DNA of 7,132 nucleotides from Gemmatimonadota bacterium (lineage in GTDB: Bacteria > Gemmatimonadota > Gemmatimonadetes > Gemmatimonadales > Gemmatimonadaceae): the NCBI GenBank assembly GCA_031127185.1, contig JARIET010000148.1, forward strand, positions 1 to 7,132, written 5' to 3'. The notes under the pieces were generated by a model that was given only the letters and a program-made list of their open reading frames with translations, did not search any database and was not told where the DNA came from. Every line of letters starts with the position of its first letter. Positions within the stretch are counted from its first letter, which is position 1. Below, one piece after another: positions 1-6,436 of this stretch. A program made the position numbers and the translations under genes.

Positions 1-1289
1 CGGAATCCCTGCTCCGTGAGATAGGCATCGTCTTCCATCATCACAAACACTTTCTTGCCGCCCCATTCGGGAACGGGTGTTGCGGTGTTCAGTTCGATCG
101 AGATGTAGGAGCCCAGGCGCAACCGGGCATTCTGCGCCGTGGTGTCGGTGCGCTGCGAGCTGCGAAAATCGATTCCAGCCCCCATGCCGTGACCCTGCGT
201 ACCGATCGGATGCGAGTAGATCATCGCTTCAATGCCGCGTTGCTTCATCTCGGCCATGGTGGCGTTGAACACGGCGCCCGTGTTCACACCCGGACGCGCG
301 TGGCGCAGCATCAGCGCATCCTGCAGCGTGTTGGTGTTCGCGAGGGCGGCTTTGAGTCCCGGCGGCGCGTCCCTCTCTCCCGGCTTGAGCAGGTACGCCA
401 TCTTCTGCCAGTCGGTGTCGAATCCCATGTAGGTGATGCCGAAGTCGATGTGCACCAGATCGCCAGGCTGGAGCAGCGTGGCTTCGGGGGCGACCGCAAG
501 GAATCCGCGCGACGTGGCGACTTCACCGGTCGCTCGCTGCACGCGGAGGTCCGGCTGGAACCAGGTCCGCACCCCCGCGTTCCAGAGCGCGTCGTACAGC
601 GCGCGTCGCACATCGCCCACTGTGGTTGTGCCTGGCTTGATCACTGCAGGAGAGAGCGCCCGGGCCACGATTTCCTCGGTGAGTGTCACCGCCGTGCGAT
701 AGTGCTCCATCTCGCCGGGAAGTCGGGTATCGAGAAACTCCTCGATCAGGAGGCCCGCGCTCGTGAATCGCGACGTCGCCTCAGGCCCCATGGCTTCTGC
801 AAGAAACTGATAGGCGTCGTGCCCAAGTGATCGGGTTTGTCCTCGGCGGCCACCAATGCCGAGTCCGATCGACTTGGGCTGATACTGGTCATAGAGCGCG
901 CGCAGCGTTGCTGCCGGCGGCTTGGGTTCCGCGAGCGGCGCGTCGAAGAACCGCGCGAGGTTTTCTTCGGTGTAGCCCGTGACCGCGAACTTCTTGAGCC
1001 CCTGCTCGCCGGCGTCAACAAATACGAAGATGTCGCGGTTTCCCGTGTACGGGCGCGGGGGCGCCACGTACTGCGCCAGCGGGTCGTCGTGGAACTCTTC
1101 GTTCACGACGATCCACATGGCAATCCCGTGGCGCCGCATCATGGGCAGCAACAGCGCGTGCCGTTCGCTCAACCAGCCTTCACGTACGCGAATCTGCTCC
1201 GACCACGGCAGCAGCTTCGTGGCAGGGGTTTGCGCCGCCGCGGGCAACGCGGCGGAGATCACGAGGAACAGCAGGCGGATAGTGCGCAT
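1..1289 (-). CDS. Exported M24-family metallopeptidase (Xaa-Pro aminopeptidase/dipeptidase-like), 3' end cut by window
   Basis: Predicted dinuclear-metal peptidase of the pita-bread (M24) fold, the family of aminopeptidase P and prolidase, which cleave peptides next to proline. The frame is open from an ATG at 1289 to the window edge (429 codons seen, no stop). Residues 1-20 form a signal peptide (MRTIRLL, hydrophobic core, ALPAAAQ), so it should act outside the cytoplasm. The N-terminal half looks like a creatinase/prolidase N-domain. All five expected metal ligands are visible: D282 (HIDFG), D293 (GFDTDW, 11 residues later as in the family), H367 (QGHGMG), E399 (SIELNT) and E419 (MMEDDAY). 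It is therefore probably active, and only a short C-terminus should be missing. A GAGAG eight bases before the ATG is a modest ribosome site. It lies 42 bases downstream of the VF530-family gene and may share its transcript. The exact substrate cannot be told from sequence. Confidence 0.9.
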   Translation of the reverse strand, partial: MRTIRLLFLVISAALPAAAQTPATKLLPWSEQIRVREGWLSERHALLLPMMRRHGIAMWIVVNEEFHDDPLAQYVAPPRPYTGNRDIFVFVDAGEQGLKKFAVTGYTEENLARFFDAPLAEPKPPAATLRALYDQYQPKSIGLGIGGRRGQTRSLGHDAYQFLAEAMGPEATSRFTSAGLLIEEFLDTRLPGEMEHYRTAVTLTEEIVARALSPAVIKPGTTTVGDVRRALYDALWNAGVRTWFQPDLRVQRATGEVATSRGFLAVAPEATLLQPGDLVHIDFGITYMGFDTDWQKMAYLLKPGERDAPPGLKAALANTNTLQDALMLRHARPGVNTGAVFNATMAEMKQRGIEAMIYSHPIGTQGHGMGAGIDFRSSQRTDTTAQNARLRLGSYISIELNTATPVPEWGGKKVFVMMEDDAYLTEQGF

Positions 1290-1331
1290 AATCAAGACTC
1301 TCGAAGTGGCGAACGAACGATTGGCGTGCGG

Positions 1332-1589
1332 TCAGTCAGCCGTGGATGACTCGCGCGGTGTTTTGCGCGGATGGGCAGCCGAATGCAGGTACAACGACTC
1401 CACTTTGTCACGCGCCCACGGCGTCTTGCGCAGAAACGTGAGCGACGAGGTGACACTGGGGTCGTGCGTGAACGAGCGAATCGCAATCCGCTCGCCCAGG
1501 CCGACCCACCCATAGCGCTCAACCAGATGCTCGAGCATGGCCTTGAGGGTGACACCGTGCAGCAGGTCGACACGCCGCGGCTCAGTCAT
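1332..1589 (-). CDS. VF530/DUF2132-family small protein
   Basis: An 85-residue protein matching the DUF2132 family, named after Vibrio fischeri VF530, whose founding member is described as DNA-binding. Hallmarks visible here are [14 protein letters not shown] (residues 9-22), [10 protein letters not shown] (26-35), then [26 protein letters not shown] (39-64), a very conserved block. The length suits a single-domain member plus a charged tail ([14 protein letters not shown]). There is no signal peptide, so it is cytoplasmic. The ATG at 1589 places the family's HGVTL block at its usual distance from the N-terminus. Upstream is a small hairpin with a purine-rich loop instead of a strong ribosome site. 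The M24 peptidase gene follows after 42 bases on the same strand. Family membership is confident; cellular role is unknown, and DNA binding is carried over from the family name. Confidence 0.88.
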   Translation of the reverse strand: MTEPRRVDLLHGVTLKAMLEHLVERYGWVGLGERIAIRSFTHDPSVTSSLTFLRKTPWARDKVESLYLHSAAHPRKTPRESSTAD

Positions 1590-1590
1590 G

Positions 1591-1607
1591 GCATCGCTCG
1601 CCGATGC
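1591..1607 (-). promoter_or_regulatory. Hairpin abutting the VF530-family start codon
   Basis: On the minus strand GCATCG-GCGAG-CGATGC forms a perfect 6-bp stem with a 5-base loop. Its 3' arm ends one base before the ATG at 1589. The loop sequence GCGAG is the only Shine-Dalgarno-like stretch, 7 bases from the ATG. The site could modulate translation by presenting or hiding the ribosome site. The inverted repeat is seen directly; the role is inferred. Confidence 0.3.
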
Positions 1608-1695
1608 AGTCGGCGTTAAGCGGATCCCACCTGAAACGGGACGAGGTCCGTGTTGCGTTGGCGAGAATGTGAGTCCAGGGCGGTGTGCTGTCGTT

Positions 1696-1730
1696 CATCA
1701 GGTTGGAATATGCCTGATGCCGCCGGCGGC
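1696..1730. repeat. Inverted repeat followed by GC-rich palindrome in the divergent intergenic region
   Basis: CATCAGG (1696-1702) and CCTGATG (1713-1719) are perfect inverted repeats around a 10-base AT-richer loop. The second arm runs straight into the 12-base perfect palindrome GCCGCCGGCGGC (1719-1730). No T-tract follows on either strand, so a classical terminator is unlikely. It may be an operator or a leader hairpin for the VF530 transcript. The rest of the 1590-1862 region shows no convincing coding content on either strand. Confidence 0.3.
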
Positions 1731-1827
1731 GTCTGCGCCACCCCGCGCGATCAGCTCCCGATCCGCCTCCACGCGGTGCCGTCAAACCCCAGGTGTCGTT
1801 GGGGTCGTTCGGCCGACACCGTATGAC

Positions 1828-1856
1828 TTGCTTGCGGTAAAAATACGCGGTAATAT
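1828..1856 (+). promoter_or_regulatory. Sigma70-like promoter for the AAA/DUF4143 ATPase gene, probably leaderless
   Basis: TTGCTT (1828-1833) and TAATAT (1851-1856) are separated by exactly 17 bases, close to the sigma70 consensus in both hexamers and spacing. Transcription would be expected to begin about 6-7 bases after the -10 box, at 1862-1863, which is the start codon itself. No Shine-Dalgarno sequence could fit between. The AT-rich patch stands out from its GC-rich surroundings. The hexamers are seen directly; promoter activity and leaderless initiation are inferred. Confidence 0.6.
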
Positions 1857-1860
1857 TACC
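1834..1860. repeat. Two tandem 13-base palindromic repeats overlapping the promoter (putative operator)
   Basis: GCGGTAAAAATAC (1834-1846) is followed directly by GCGGTAATATTAC (1847-1859), 11 of 13 identical. Each contains a GTA-N4-TAC core, and the second sits inside the perfect 12-base palindrome GGTAATATTACC (1849-1860). The second copy covers the -10 box and the first lies in the -35/-10 spacer, a position where a bound dimeric repressor would block transcription. No regulator gene can be named; the ATPase or another protein might bind it. Confidence 0.5.
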
Positions 1861-1862
1861 AC

Positions 1863-3017
1863 ATGTATTCACGTCAGCTTACTGCCGCTCTCCGGCGACA
1901 CACGCGCAGCGCGCTCCTCCTCGGCCCGCGCCAGGTGGGCAAGTCCACCCTGATGCGCGAGCTCAAGCCCCATCTGGAAATCAACCTCGCGCACGAACCG
2001 ACTTTTCTCGCGTTTGCCCGGGACCCCAGCGAACTCGAGGCACGACTCGGCGCGCTGCGGGGCGCCGGAACGCGCGTGGTGTTCATCGACGAAATCCAGC
2101 GGATCCCCGCGCTGCTGAACACCATCCAGTCCATTCTCGACCGGCCCGGCCATGGGCTGCGGTTTCTCCTCACCGGTTCAAGTGCGCGCAAACTGCGGCG
2201 GGGCGAGGCCAACCTGCTGCCTGGACGCATCCACGCCTTTCGGATGGGCCCGCTCACCAGCGCAGAACTGGACCACGCGATCGCGACGCCATCAGCGCTT
2301 TCATACGGTACGCTTCCCGGAATTGTCACGGCGCCAGACGACGCTGACCGCGAGAAGACCCTCGGCACTTACGCGGCCACCTACCTTCGCGAGGAAGTGC
2401 AAGCGGAGAGCCTGAGCCGGAGCCTTGAGGGATTTGCGCGGTTTCTCAGCGCCATTGCCGACTGGGCCGGCGCGCATCTCGATCTTGCCAAAGTCGCGCA
2501 GGCGGCGCAGGTACCGCGCCAGTCCGCAGGGCGATGGTTCGAAGTGCTCGAGGACACTCTGCTGGTACTCCGCTCCGACCCGTTTGCGAAGAGCGCCACG
2601 CGTCGGCTCGTGCAGCACCCGAAGTTCTACTTCTTCGATGTCGGCGTGCTGAACGGACTGCTCGGCAACTTTACGGCGTCGGCGGACCGCATTGGAATGC
2701 TCTTCGAGCACCTCGTCTACACGCAAATCGTGCACAGCGCTGCGGCATTCGACCAGACCGTGCGAGTATCCACCTTTCGCACGGAACACGGCGCCGAAGT
2801 GGACTTCATCGTCGAACGGGGGCGCGAGCTGTTCGCGATTGAGGCGAAGGCATCACGCACCGTAACTGCCGGCGACCTGCGCGGTCTGGCTCGGTTCGCC
2901 GACTACGCTGGGCGCAAGCACCGGCCAATGGTCTGGTACCTTGGTCGCGAGCCGAAACGAATTAACGGCGTGGATATCCTCCCGTGGCAGCAGGGGTTGG
3001 AAGCCCTGGGCTGGTAG
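1863..3017 (+). CDS. AAA_14 / DUF4143 family ATPase (COG1373-like)
   Basis: A 384-residue P-loop ATPase, full length for this widespread family of unknown cellular role, common as solitary accessory genes. Walker A is GPRQVGKST (residues 21-29), Walker B VVFIDEIQRIP (72-82), and the sensor-like FLLTGSSARKLRR (101-113) is typical of AAA_14. The C-terminal half is DUF4143: a helical region (FARFLSAIADWAG, about 190-203), then the YFFDVGVLN block. A restriction-nuclease-like pattern closes it, EVDFIVERG (D314) and AIEAKAS (E327, K329), i.e. D-x12-E-x-K. Whether it cuts nucleic acid is unproven for the family. An in-frame TAA at 1851-1853 lies four codons upstream, so the ATG at 1863 is the first possible start. 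It has its own promoter, no ribosome site, and opposite orientation to every other gene here, suggesting an independently regulated insertion. Its stop is 4 bases from the convergent S9 peptidase stop. Confidence 0.93.
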   Translation: MYSRQLTAALRRHTRSALLLGPRQVGKSTLMRELKPHLEINLAHEPTFLAFARDPSELEARLGALRGAGTRVVFIDEIQRIPALLNTIQSILDRPGHGLRFLLTGSSARKLRRGEANLLPGRIHAFRMGPLTSAELDHAIATPSALSYGTLPGIVTAPDDADREKTLGTYAATYLREEVQAESLSRSLEGFARFLSAIADWAGAHLDLAKVAQAAQVPRQSAGRWFEVLEDTLLVLRSDPFAKSATRRLVQHPKFYFFDVGVLNGLLGNFTASADRIGMLFEHLVYTQIVHSAAAFDQTVRVSTFRTEHGAEVDFIVERGRELFAIEAKASRTVTAGDLRGLARFADYAGRKHRPMVWYLGREPKRINGVDILPWQQGLEALGW

Positions 3018-3021
3018 CCGC

Positions 3022-5199
3022 CTACGGTACTGTCGGCGCCCTCAAGTACTGATCAAACCACCCCCGCTCGTTCAGCATCCGGTGCACGACGTTCCAGTGC
3101 CCCGAAATCGCGTGCGGCATGTTGGCGTACTGAATCATCTTGGCCGGTACGCCGTTCTTTTTGAGCGCCACATACATCTGCTCGTTCTCTGAGAACGGCA
3201 CGCGCCGGTCGATTTCGCCAACGATAAACAGTGTCGGTGCCTTGGCCCGCCCGGCATAGGTGAGCGGCGACTGCTTGATCATGATCTCCCGCGCGCGCTC
3301 CTCCCACGGCGTGCCATAGAACTCAGTTTCCTTGGTGCGTGCGATATCGGCGTTGCCGTAGTCGCTCATCCAGTTCACGATGCCGGCGCCAGACGCCGCT
3401 GCGGCAAACCGATCGGGATACTGAGTGATCAGCCAGTTCGTCATGAACCCGCCGTACGAATGTCCGATGCTTGCCACGCGGGTCCGGTCCAGATTGGGAT
3501 ACTTCCCGAGCACGTGGTCCACGCCGGCCATCACATCCTGGCCGTCCTTGGTGCCCCACGCGCCCCAGGTGCCCCAGAGAAACTTCTCGCCGTAGCCGGT
3601 GGAACTCCGGAAATTCACTTCGAGCACCGCATACCCCTGAGCTGCGAAGTACTGGTTCTTGAAGTTGAAGCCGTACTGGATGGCGGAGTGCGGACCGCCG
3701 TGGTTGCTGACGATGAGCGGGACGCGTGGCCCATTCGCACGATATGAAGGCGGGAGCATCAGCCACCCTTCGATCGGCGTGCCGTCCGCGCTTGTGTACT
3801 GGAGCCGCTCGGCACGAGCGAGCGTAACGGCGCCCGCAAACTCGGTGTGCACGCGCGTCAGCTGCTTCTCGCCTGTACCGTCGATGTTTGAGCTCCAGAG
3901 TTCAGCCGGGCCATCGAACGTGTTCACCGTGTACGCGATGCGCGTCATCGTCTTGTCGAACGAGAGGTCGCCGATGCGCCGCTCGCCCTTCGTCATCTGC
4001 TCAACCGCACCACCATTTGGCGACACACGGAACAGATGCACCGAGCCGCCAACGCCGCCCGTGAAATAGATCCACGATCCATCCGGACTCCACTGCGCGC
4101 CCGCGGGCAGGAAATCCCATGCCTCCGTGAGATTCTTCTCGGGGCCGCCATATGTGGAAAGCACCACCAAGTCGGTGGCGCCACCGTGATCGAGTTTCTG
4201 CGCAATGACGTGATCGGTGCGGAACTGCCGCGTCATCAGGATCCACTTGCCGTCCGGCGAATACCGCGCACCGCGATAGTCGTACCGCGCATCGCGCGTG
4301 ATGCGACGCACTTCGCCGTCCGGAACCGAAATCAACCACGGCTCGGTGCGGCCGTACGAAAGTTCGGAGCGGTACGCCGAATCGGCGGTGAAGAGAATGC
4401 CGTTGGAGCCCGGTGCCCACTGCACGCTGGTTGGGCGCAGCCCCAGGTGTGTGAGCTGCGTGACGCCGGTATACCCCTGCGCGCCGCGCCCGGTAATGAA
4501 GATCTCCTGCGGCGGCGTCACATACGGATCTGAGACGTTGGGGAGCGGATACGCGCCACCATCGCGCTGATAGTCGAGCCAGTCGAACTGGATTCCCTTG
4601 AAGCGCTCGGCGTGTCGCTTCTCGAAATCGGTCTGCTGTGTGGCTGGCCGCGGCCGAGGTGGGACGTCACGCACCGCAAGTGTCCATCGGCCATCGGGAC
4701 TCGGGGTGCCACCCGCCAGCGTTGCCGCGCCGCGTCCGCCGCCTGCCCTTCCGCCGCCGCCGGGCGATCCACCGGCCACACCACCGCGGCCCACCGTGGC
4801 ACCGCCACGACCCGCACTCGTATCAGGCGGTACGACTTGCTCCGAACCCGGGCGCGCGGGGTCAGCGATGTAGCGCGTGCCGCCGGCGGTGTATTCCAAC
4901 CGGCCGTCGTCGTTCCACACCGGTGCCGCTGCGTTCACGTTCGCGGCGCTGATGCGTCGTGGGGCAGACGCCTCATCCGATGGCACCACCCAGAGTTCGC
5001 TCGTGTTGCCGTTCGATTCTTCGACGCGAGAGGAGACAGTGTATGCCACCCACTTCCCATCTGGGGAAATGTTTACCGCGCCGATGGTCTTGAGCCGATA
5101 GTAGTCCTCGACAGTGAGCGGGCGCTTGGCGGCAGTCTGCGCAACGGCAGGCGCGCTGACCAGGACACAGCAGGCGACAAGACTTCGAACGAGGCGCAT
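3022..5199 (-). CDS. Exported S9-family prolyl oligopeptidase (acylaminoacyl-peptidase/DPP-like)
   Basis: A 725-residue secreted serine peptidase of family S9. Residues 1-21 are a signal peptide ending in APAVAQ. A beta-propeller follows with recurring PD40-type repeats (ISPDGKWVAYT near 44-54, PSPDGRW near 166-172, and later YSPDGKWILM and WSPDGSWIYF). The alpha/beta-hydrolase domain occupies roughly 470-725. HGGP (500-503) marks the oxyanion region, and the triad is S581 (GHSYGGF), D664 (GEIDRRVPF) and H696 (NMPHAIS), so it should be active. A glycine/arginine-rich stretch at 130-164 interrupts the propeller. The start at 5199 is chosen over an in-frame ATG 12 codons upstream because GGAGAG stands 6 bases before it and it begins directly with the signal peptide. 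It is the last gene of the probable four-gene operon, 75 bases after the DUF2911 gene. Substrate preference (dipeptidyl-, acylaminoacyl- or oligopeptidase) cannot be decided. Confidence 0.93.
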   Translation of the reverse strand: MRLVRSLVACCVLVSAPAVAQTAAKRPLTVEDYYRLKTIGAVNISPDGKWVAYTVSSRVEESNGNTSELWVVPSDEASAPRRISAANVNAAAPVWNDDGRLEYTAGGTRYIADPARPGSEQVVPPDTSAGRGGATVGRGGVAGGSPGGGGRAGGGRGAATLAGGTPSPDGRWTLAVRDVPPRPRPATQQTDFEKRHAERFKGIQFDWLDYQRDGGAYPLPNVSDPYVTPPQEIFITGRGAQGYTGVTQLTHLGLRPTSVQWAPGSNGILFTADSAYRSELSYGRTEPWLISVPDGEVRRITRDARYDYRGARYSPDGKWILMTRQFRTDHVIAQKLDHGGATDLVVLSTYGGPEKNLTEAWDFLPAGAQWSPDGSWIYFTGGVGGSVHLFRVSPNGGAVEQMTKGERRIGDLSFDKTMTRIAYTVNTFDGPAELWSSNIDGTGEKQLTRVHTEFAGAVTLARAERLQYTSADGTPIEGWLMLPPSYRANGPRVPLIVSNHGGPHSAIQYGFNFKNQYFAAQGYAVLEVNFRSSTGYGEKFLWGTWGAWGTKDGQDVMAGVDHVLGKYPNLDRTRVASIGHSYGGFMTNWLITQYPDRFAAAASGAGIVNWMSDYGNADIARTKETEFYGTPWEERAREIMIKQSPLTYAGRAKAPTLFIVGEIDRRVPFSENEQMYVALKKNGVPAKMIQYANMPHAISGHWNVVHRMLNERGWFDQYLRAPTVP

Positions 5200-5205
5200 T
5201 GATGG

Positions 5206-5211
5206 CTCTCC
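5206..5211 (-). promoter_or_regulatory. Ribosome binding site of the S9 peptidase gene
   Basis: GGAGAG on the minus strand, 6 bases before the ATG at 5199. It decides the start: the alternative ATG at 5235 lies upstream of this site and would add a 12-residue extension in front of a clear signal peptide. Confidence 0.75.
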
Positions 5212-5274
5212 ATGAATGAGCAGCAGCACGAACAACTTCGCCCACCGAGCCTCACGCCGCCACTTCCCCAGCTC

Positions 5275-5841
5275 CTACCGCAGCTCCGGTGGCCGGTACG
5301 GCGCCTTGATCGTGATGGGCAGCGCCCACTCTCCCCAGTGGATGCGCATCTCGGCGTCGTCGCGAAGCACTTTATTGAAGTAGATCGCCAACGATTCCAT
5401 ATGCGACACGCGCACTGGAGCGATGTCGACGCGCAAGGCGTCCTTGTCCGCGCCAGGATACGGCGTGTGGAAGACGCGGGCCGCCGAGCTGATGACCAGC
5501 GTCCACGGCGCGTTGCCACGGGGAATGAGCCAGAGCGAATACGCGCCGGCCTTCAGCGCACGGCCTTCGAGCTGGATGTCGCGGCTGATGGTGATGTGTG
5601 TTGCCGAGTCGGCGCCCGGATGCCAGATGTTCCCGTACGGTACGAGCCCTGAATCAGCAAAGAGCACGCGCCCGCGCGCCACCGGGCGACCGTATTCCAC
5701 CTTAAGCTCGGTGAAAGCCACCATCTGTGACACGGTTCCGCGTTGGCTGAACGGGTAGCCCTGTGCCGCAGATGCGCCTGGCGTACTGATCACCAGTGCC
5801 GCAATGGCACCAAGCGTAGTGAGCGCGATGCGACTTGTCAT
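5275..5841 (-). CDS. Exported DUF2911-domain protein
   Basis: A 188-residue protein with a signal peptide (MTSRIALTTLG, hydrophobic core, GASAAQG, about 1-27) and one DUF2911 domain filling the rest. The family signature is visible in order: QRGTVSQMVAFTELKVEYGRPVARGRVLF, then LVPYGNIWHPGADSATHITISRDI, then LKAGAYSLWLIPRGNAPWTLVIS. DUF2911 proteins are secreted beta-rich proteins of unknown function, common in Bacteroidota, Gemmatimonadota and relatives. The ATG at 5841 has GGAG at a 7-base spacing. The gene sits 44 bases after the TlpA-like gene and 75 bases before the S9 peptidase, all on one strand, so co-transcription is likely. No catalytic motif can be pointed out. Family assignment is strong; function is unknown. 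Confidence 0.9.
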   Translation of the reverse strand: MTSRIALTTLGAIAALVISTPGASAAQGYPFSQRGTVSQMVAFTELKVEYGRPVARGRVLFADSGLVPYGNIWHPGADSATHITISRDIQLEGRALKAGAYSLWLIPRGNAPWTLVISSAARVFHTPYPGADKDALRVDIAPVRVSHMESLAIYFNKVLRDDAEMRIHWGEWALPITIKAPYRPPELR

Positions 5842-5885
5842 TTCTGTGCTCCAGCGTGATTGTTGTCGGCTGCCTCGCCCGGCCG

Positions 5886-6419
5886 CTATTGTGGCGCCAC
5901 CGGCGGCAGCAGGGCTTCGACCTTTCGCCGATTTTCCGGTGTCATCCAGTCCGCGGCGAACGCCGTGCCGACGATGAGCCCCTCTGTCGAGATCAGGAAC
6001 GTCTGCGGCACGCCGCGCACTTGGTACGTCGTCATGATCTCGGATTTCGCATCGTGCAGGATATCGAACGTGAGATGGTGCTCAGCAACAAACTCGCGGA
6101 TCAATCCTTCCGTTCCCCGGTCATCCACGCTGATGGCTACAACCCGCAGTCCGCGGTCTCGATAGGTGTCGTACAGCCGCTGCATGCTGGGCATTTCCTC
6201 GCGGCAGGGATCGCACCACGTGGCCCAAACGTTCAGGAGTACAGGCGTGCCGCGATAATCAGCGAGCGTGCGGATGGCGGCAGACGAGTCGACCGTGACA
6301 GCGGTGAAGTTGGGTGCCGCTGCGCCTGAAGCGGCGCGCGGCGGCGCGGTCGCAAGTCCCACCCGGTACAGTCCCCAAGCAGCGAAGATCGCGATGGGCA
6401 CCATCGCGATCTTGATCAA
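5886..6419 (-). CDS. Membrane-anchored TlpA/ResA-like thioredoxin-fold protein, TTG start
   Basis: A thiol-disulfide oxidoreductase of the TlpA/ResA type, 177 residues from the chosen start. An N-terminal hydrophobic segment (IAMVPIAIFAAWGLYRVGL, about 4-22) acts as a signal anchor. The thioredoxin-like domain starts at AAPNFTAV (about 34), with the redox motif WATWCDPC (C69, C72) and the cis-proline loop VRGVPQTF (P138). The frame is open back to an ATG at 6521, but that would overlap the upstream coding sequence by 83 bases and give a charged N-terminus that is only its shadow. The TTG at 6419 follows the upstream stop by 17 bases and has AGGAAGG at a 9-base spacing. The ATG at 6404 is a second option and shortens it by 5 residues. 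Lying directly after the UxxC peroxiredoxin-like gene, it may reduce that protein outside the cytoplasmic membrane; this partnership is inferred. Confidence 0.88.
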   Translation of the reverse strand: MIKIAMVPIAIFAAWGLYRVGLATAPPRAASGAAAPNFTAVTVDSSAAIRTLADYRGTPVLLNVWATWCDPCREEMPSMQRLYDTYRDRGLRVVAISVDDRGTEGLIREFVAEHHLTFDILHDAKSEIMTTYQVRGVPQTFLISTEGLIVGTAFAADWMTPENRRKVEALLPPVAPQ

Positions 6420-6428
6420 CAGTCGCCG

Positions 6429-6435
6429 CCTTCCT
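6429..6435 (-). promoter_or_regulatory. Ribosome binding site of the TlpA-like gene
   Basis: AGGAAGG on the minus strand lies one base past the TAA of the upstream gene and 9 bases before TTG at 6419. It argues for a TTG (or CTG at 6422) start and against the overlapping ATG at 6521. Confidence 0.6.
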
Positions 6436-6436
6436 G

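Noticed and set aside
189..830. 213-residue plus-strand frame across the M24 peptidase gene
   Set aside because: It is antisense to a clearly conserved metallopeptidase and has an Arg/His-rich composition typical of a shadow frame in GC-rich DNA.
1719..1730. GC-rich palindrome as a rho-independent terminator
   Set aside because: There is no T-tract after it on either strand, and no gene ends nearby.
1582..1872. 96-residue minus-strand frame in the intergenic region
   Set aside because: No recognisable motif, a poly-Arg run from GC-rich repeats, and it overlaps the VF530 start and the ATPase promoter.
4036..4533. 165-residue plus-strand frame inside the S9 peptidase gene
   Set aside because: Antisense shadow of conserved propeller repeats; no domain and no ribosome site.
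5200..5235. Longer start of the S9 peptidase at ATG 5235
   Set aside because: It would place 12 extra residues before an obvious signal peptide, and the strong GGAGAG lies within that extension, spaced for ATG at 5199.
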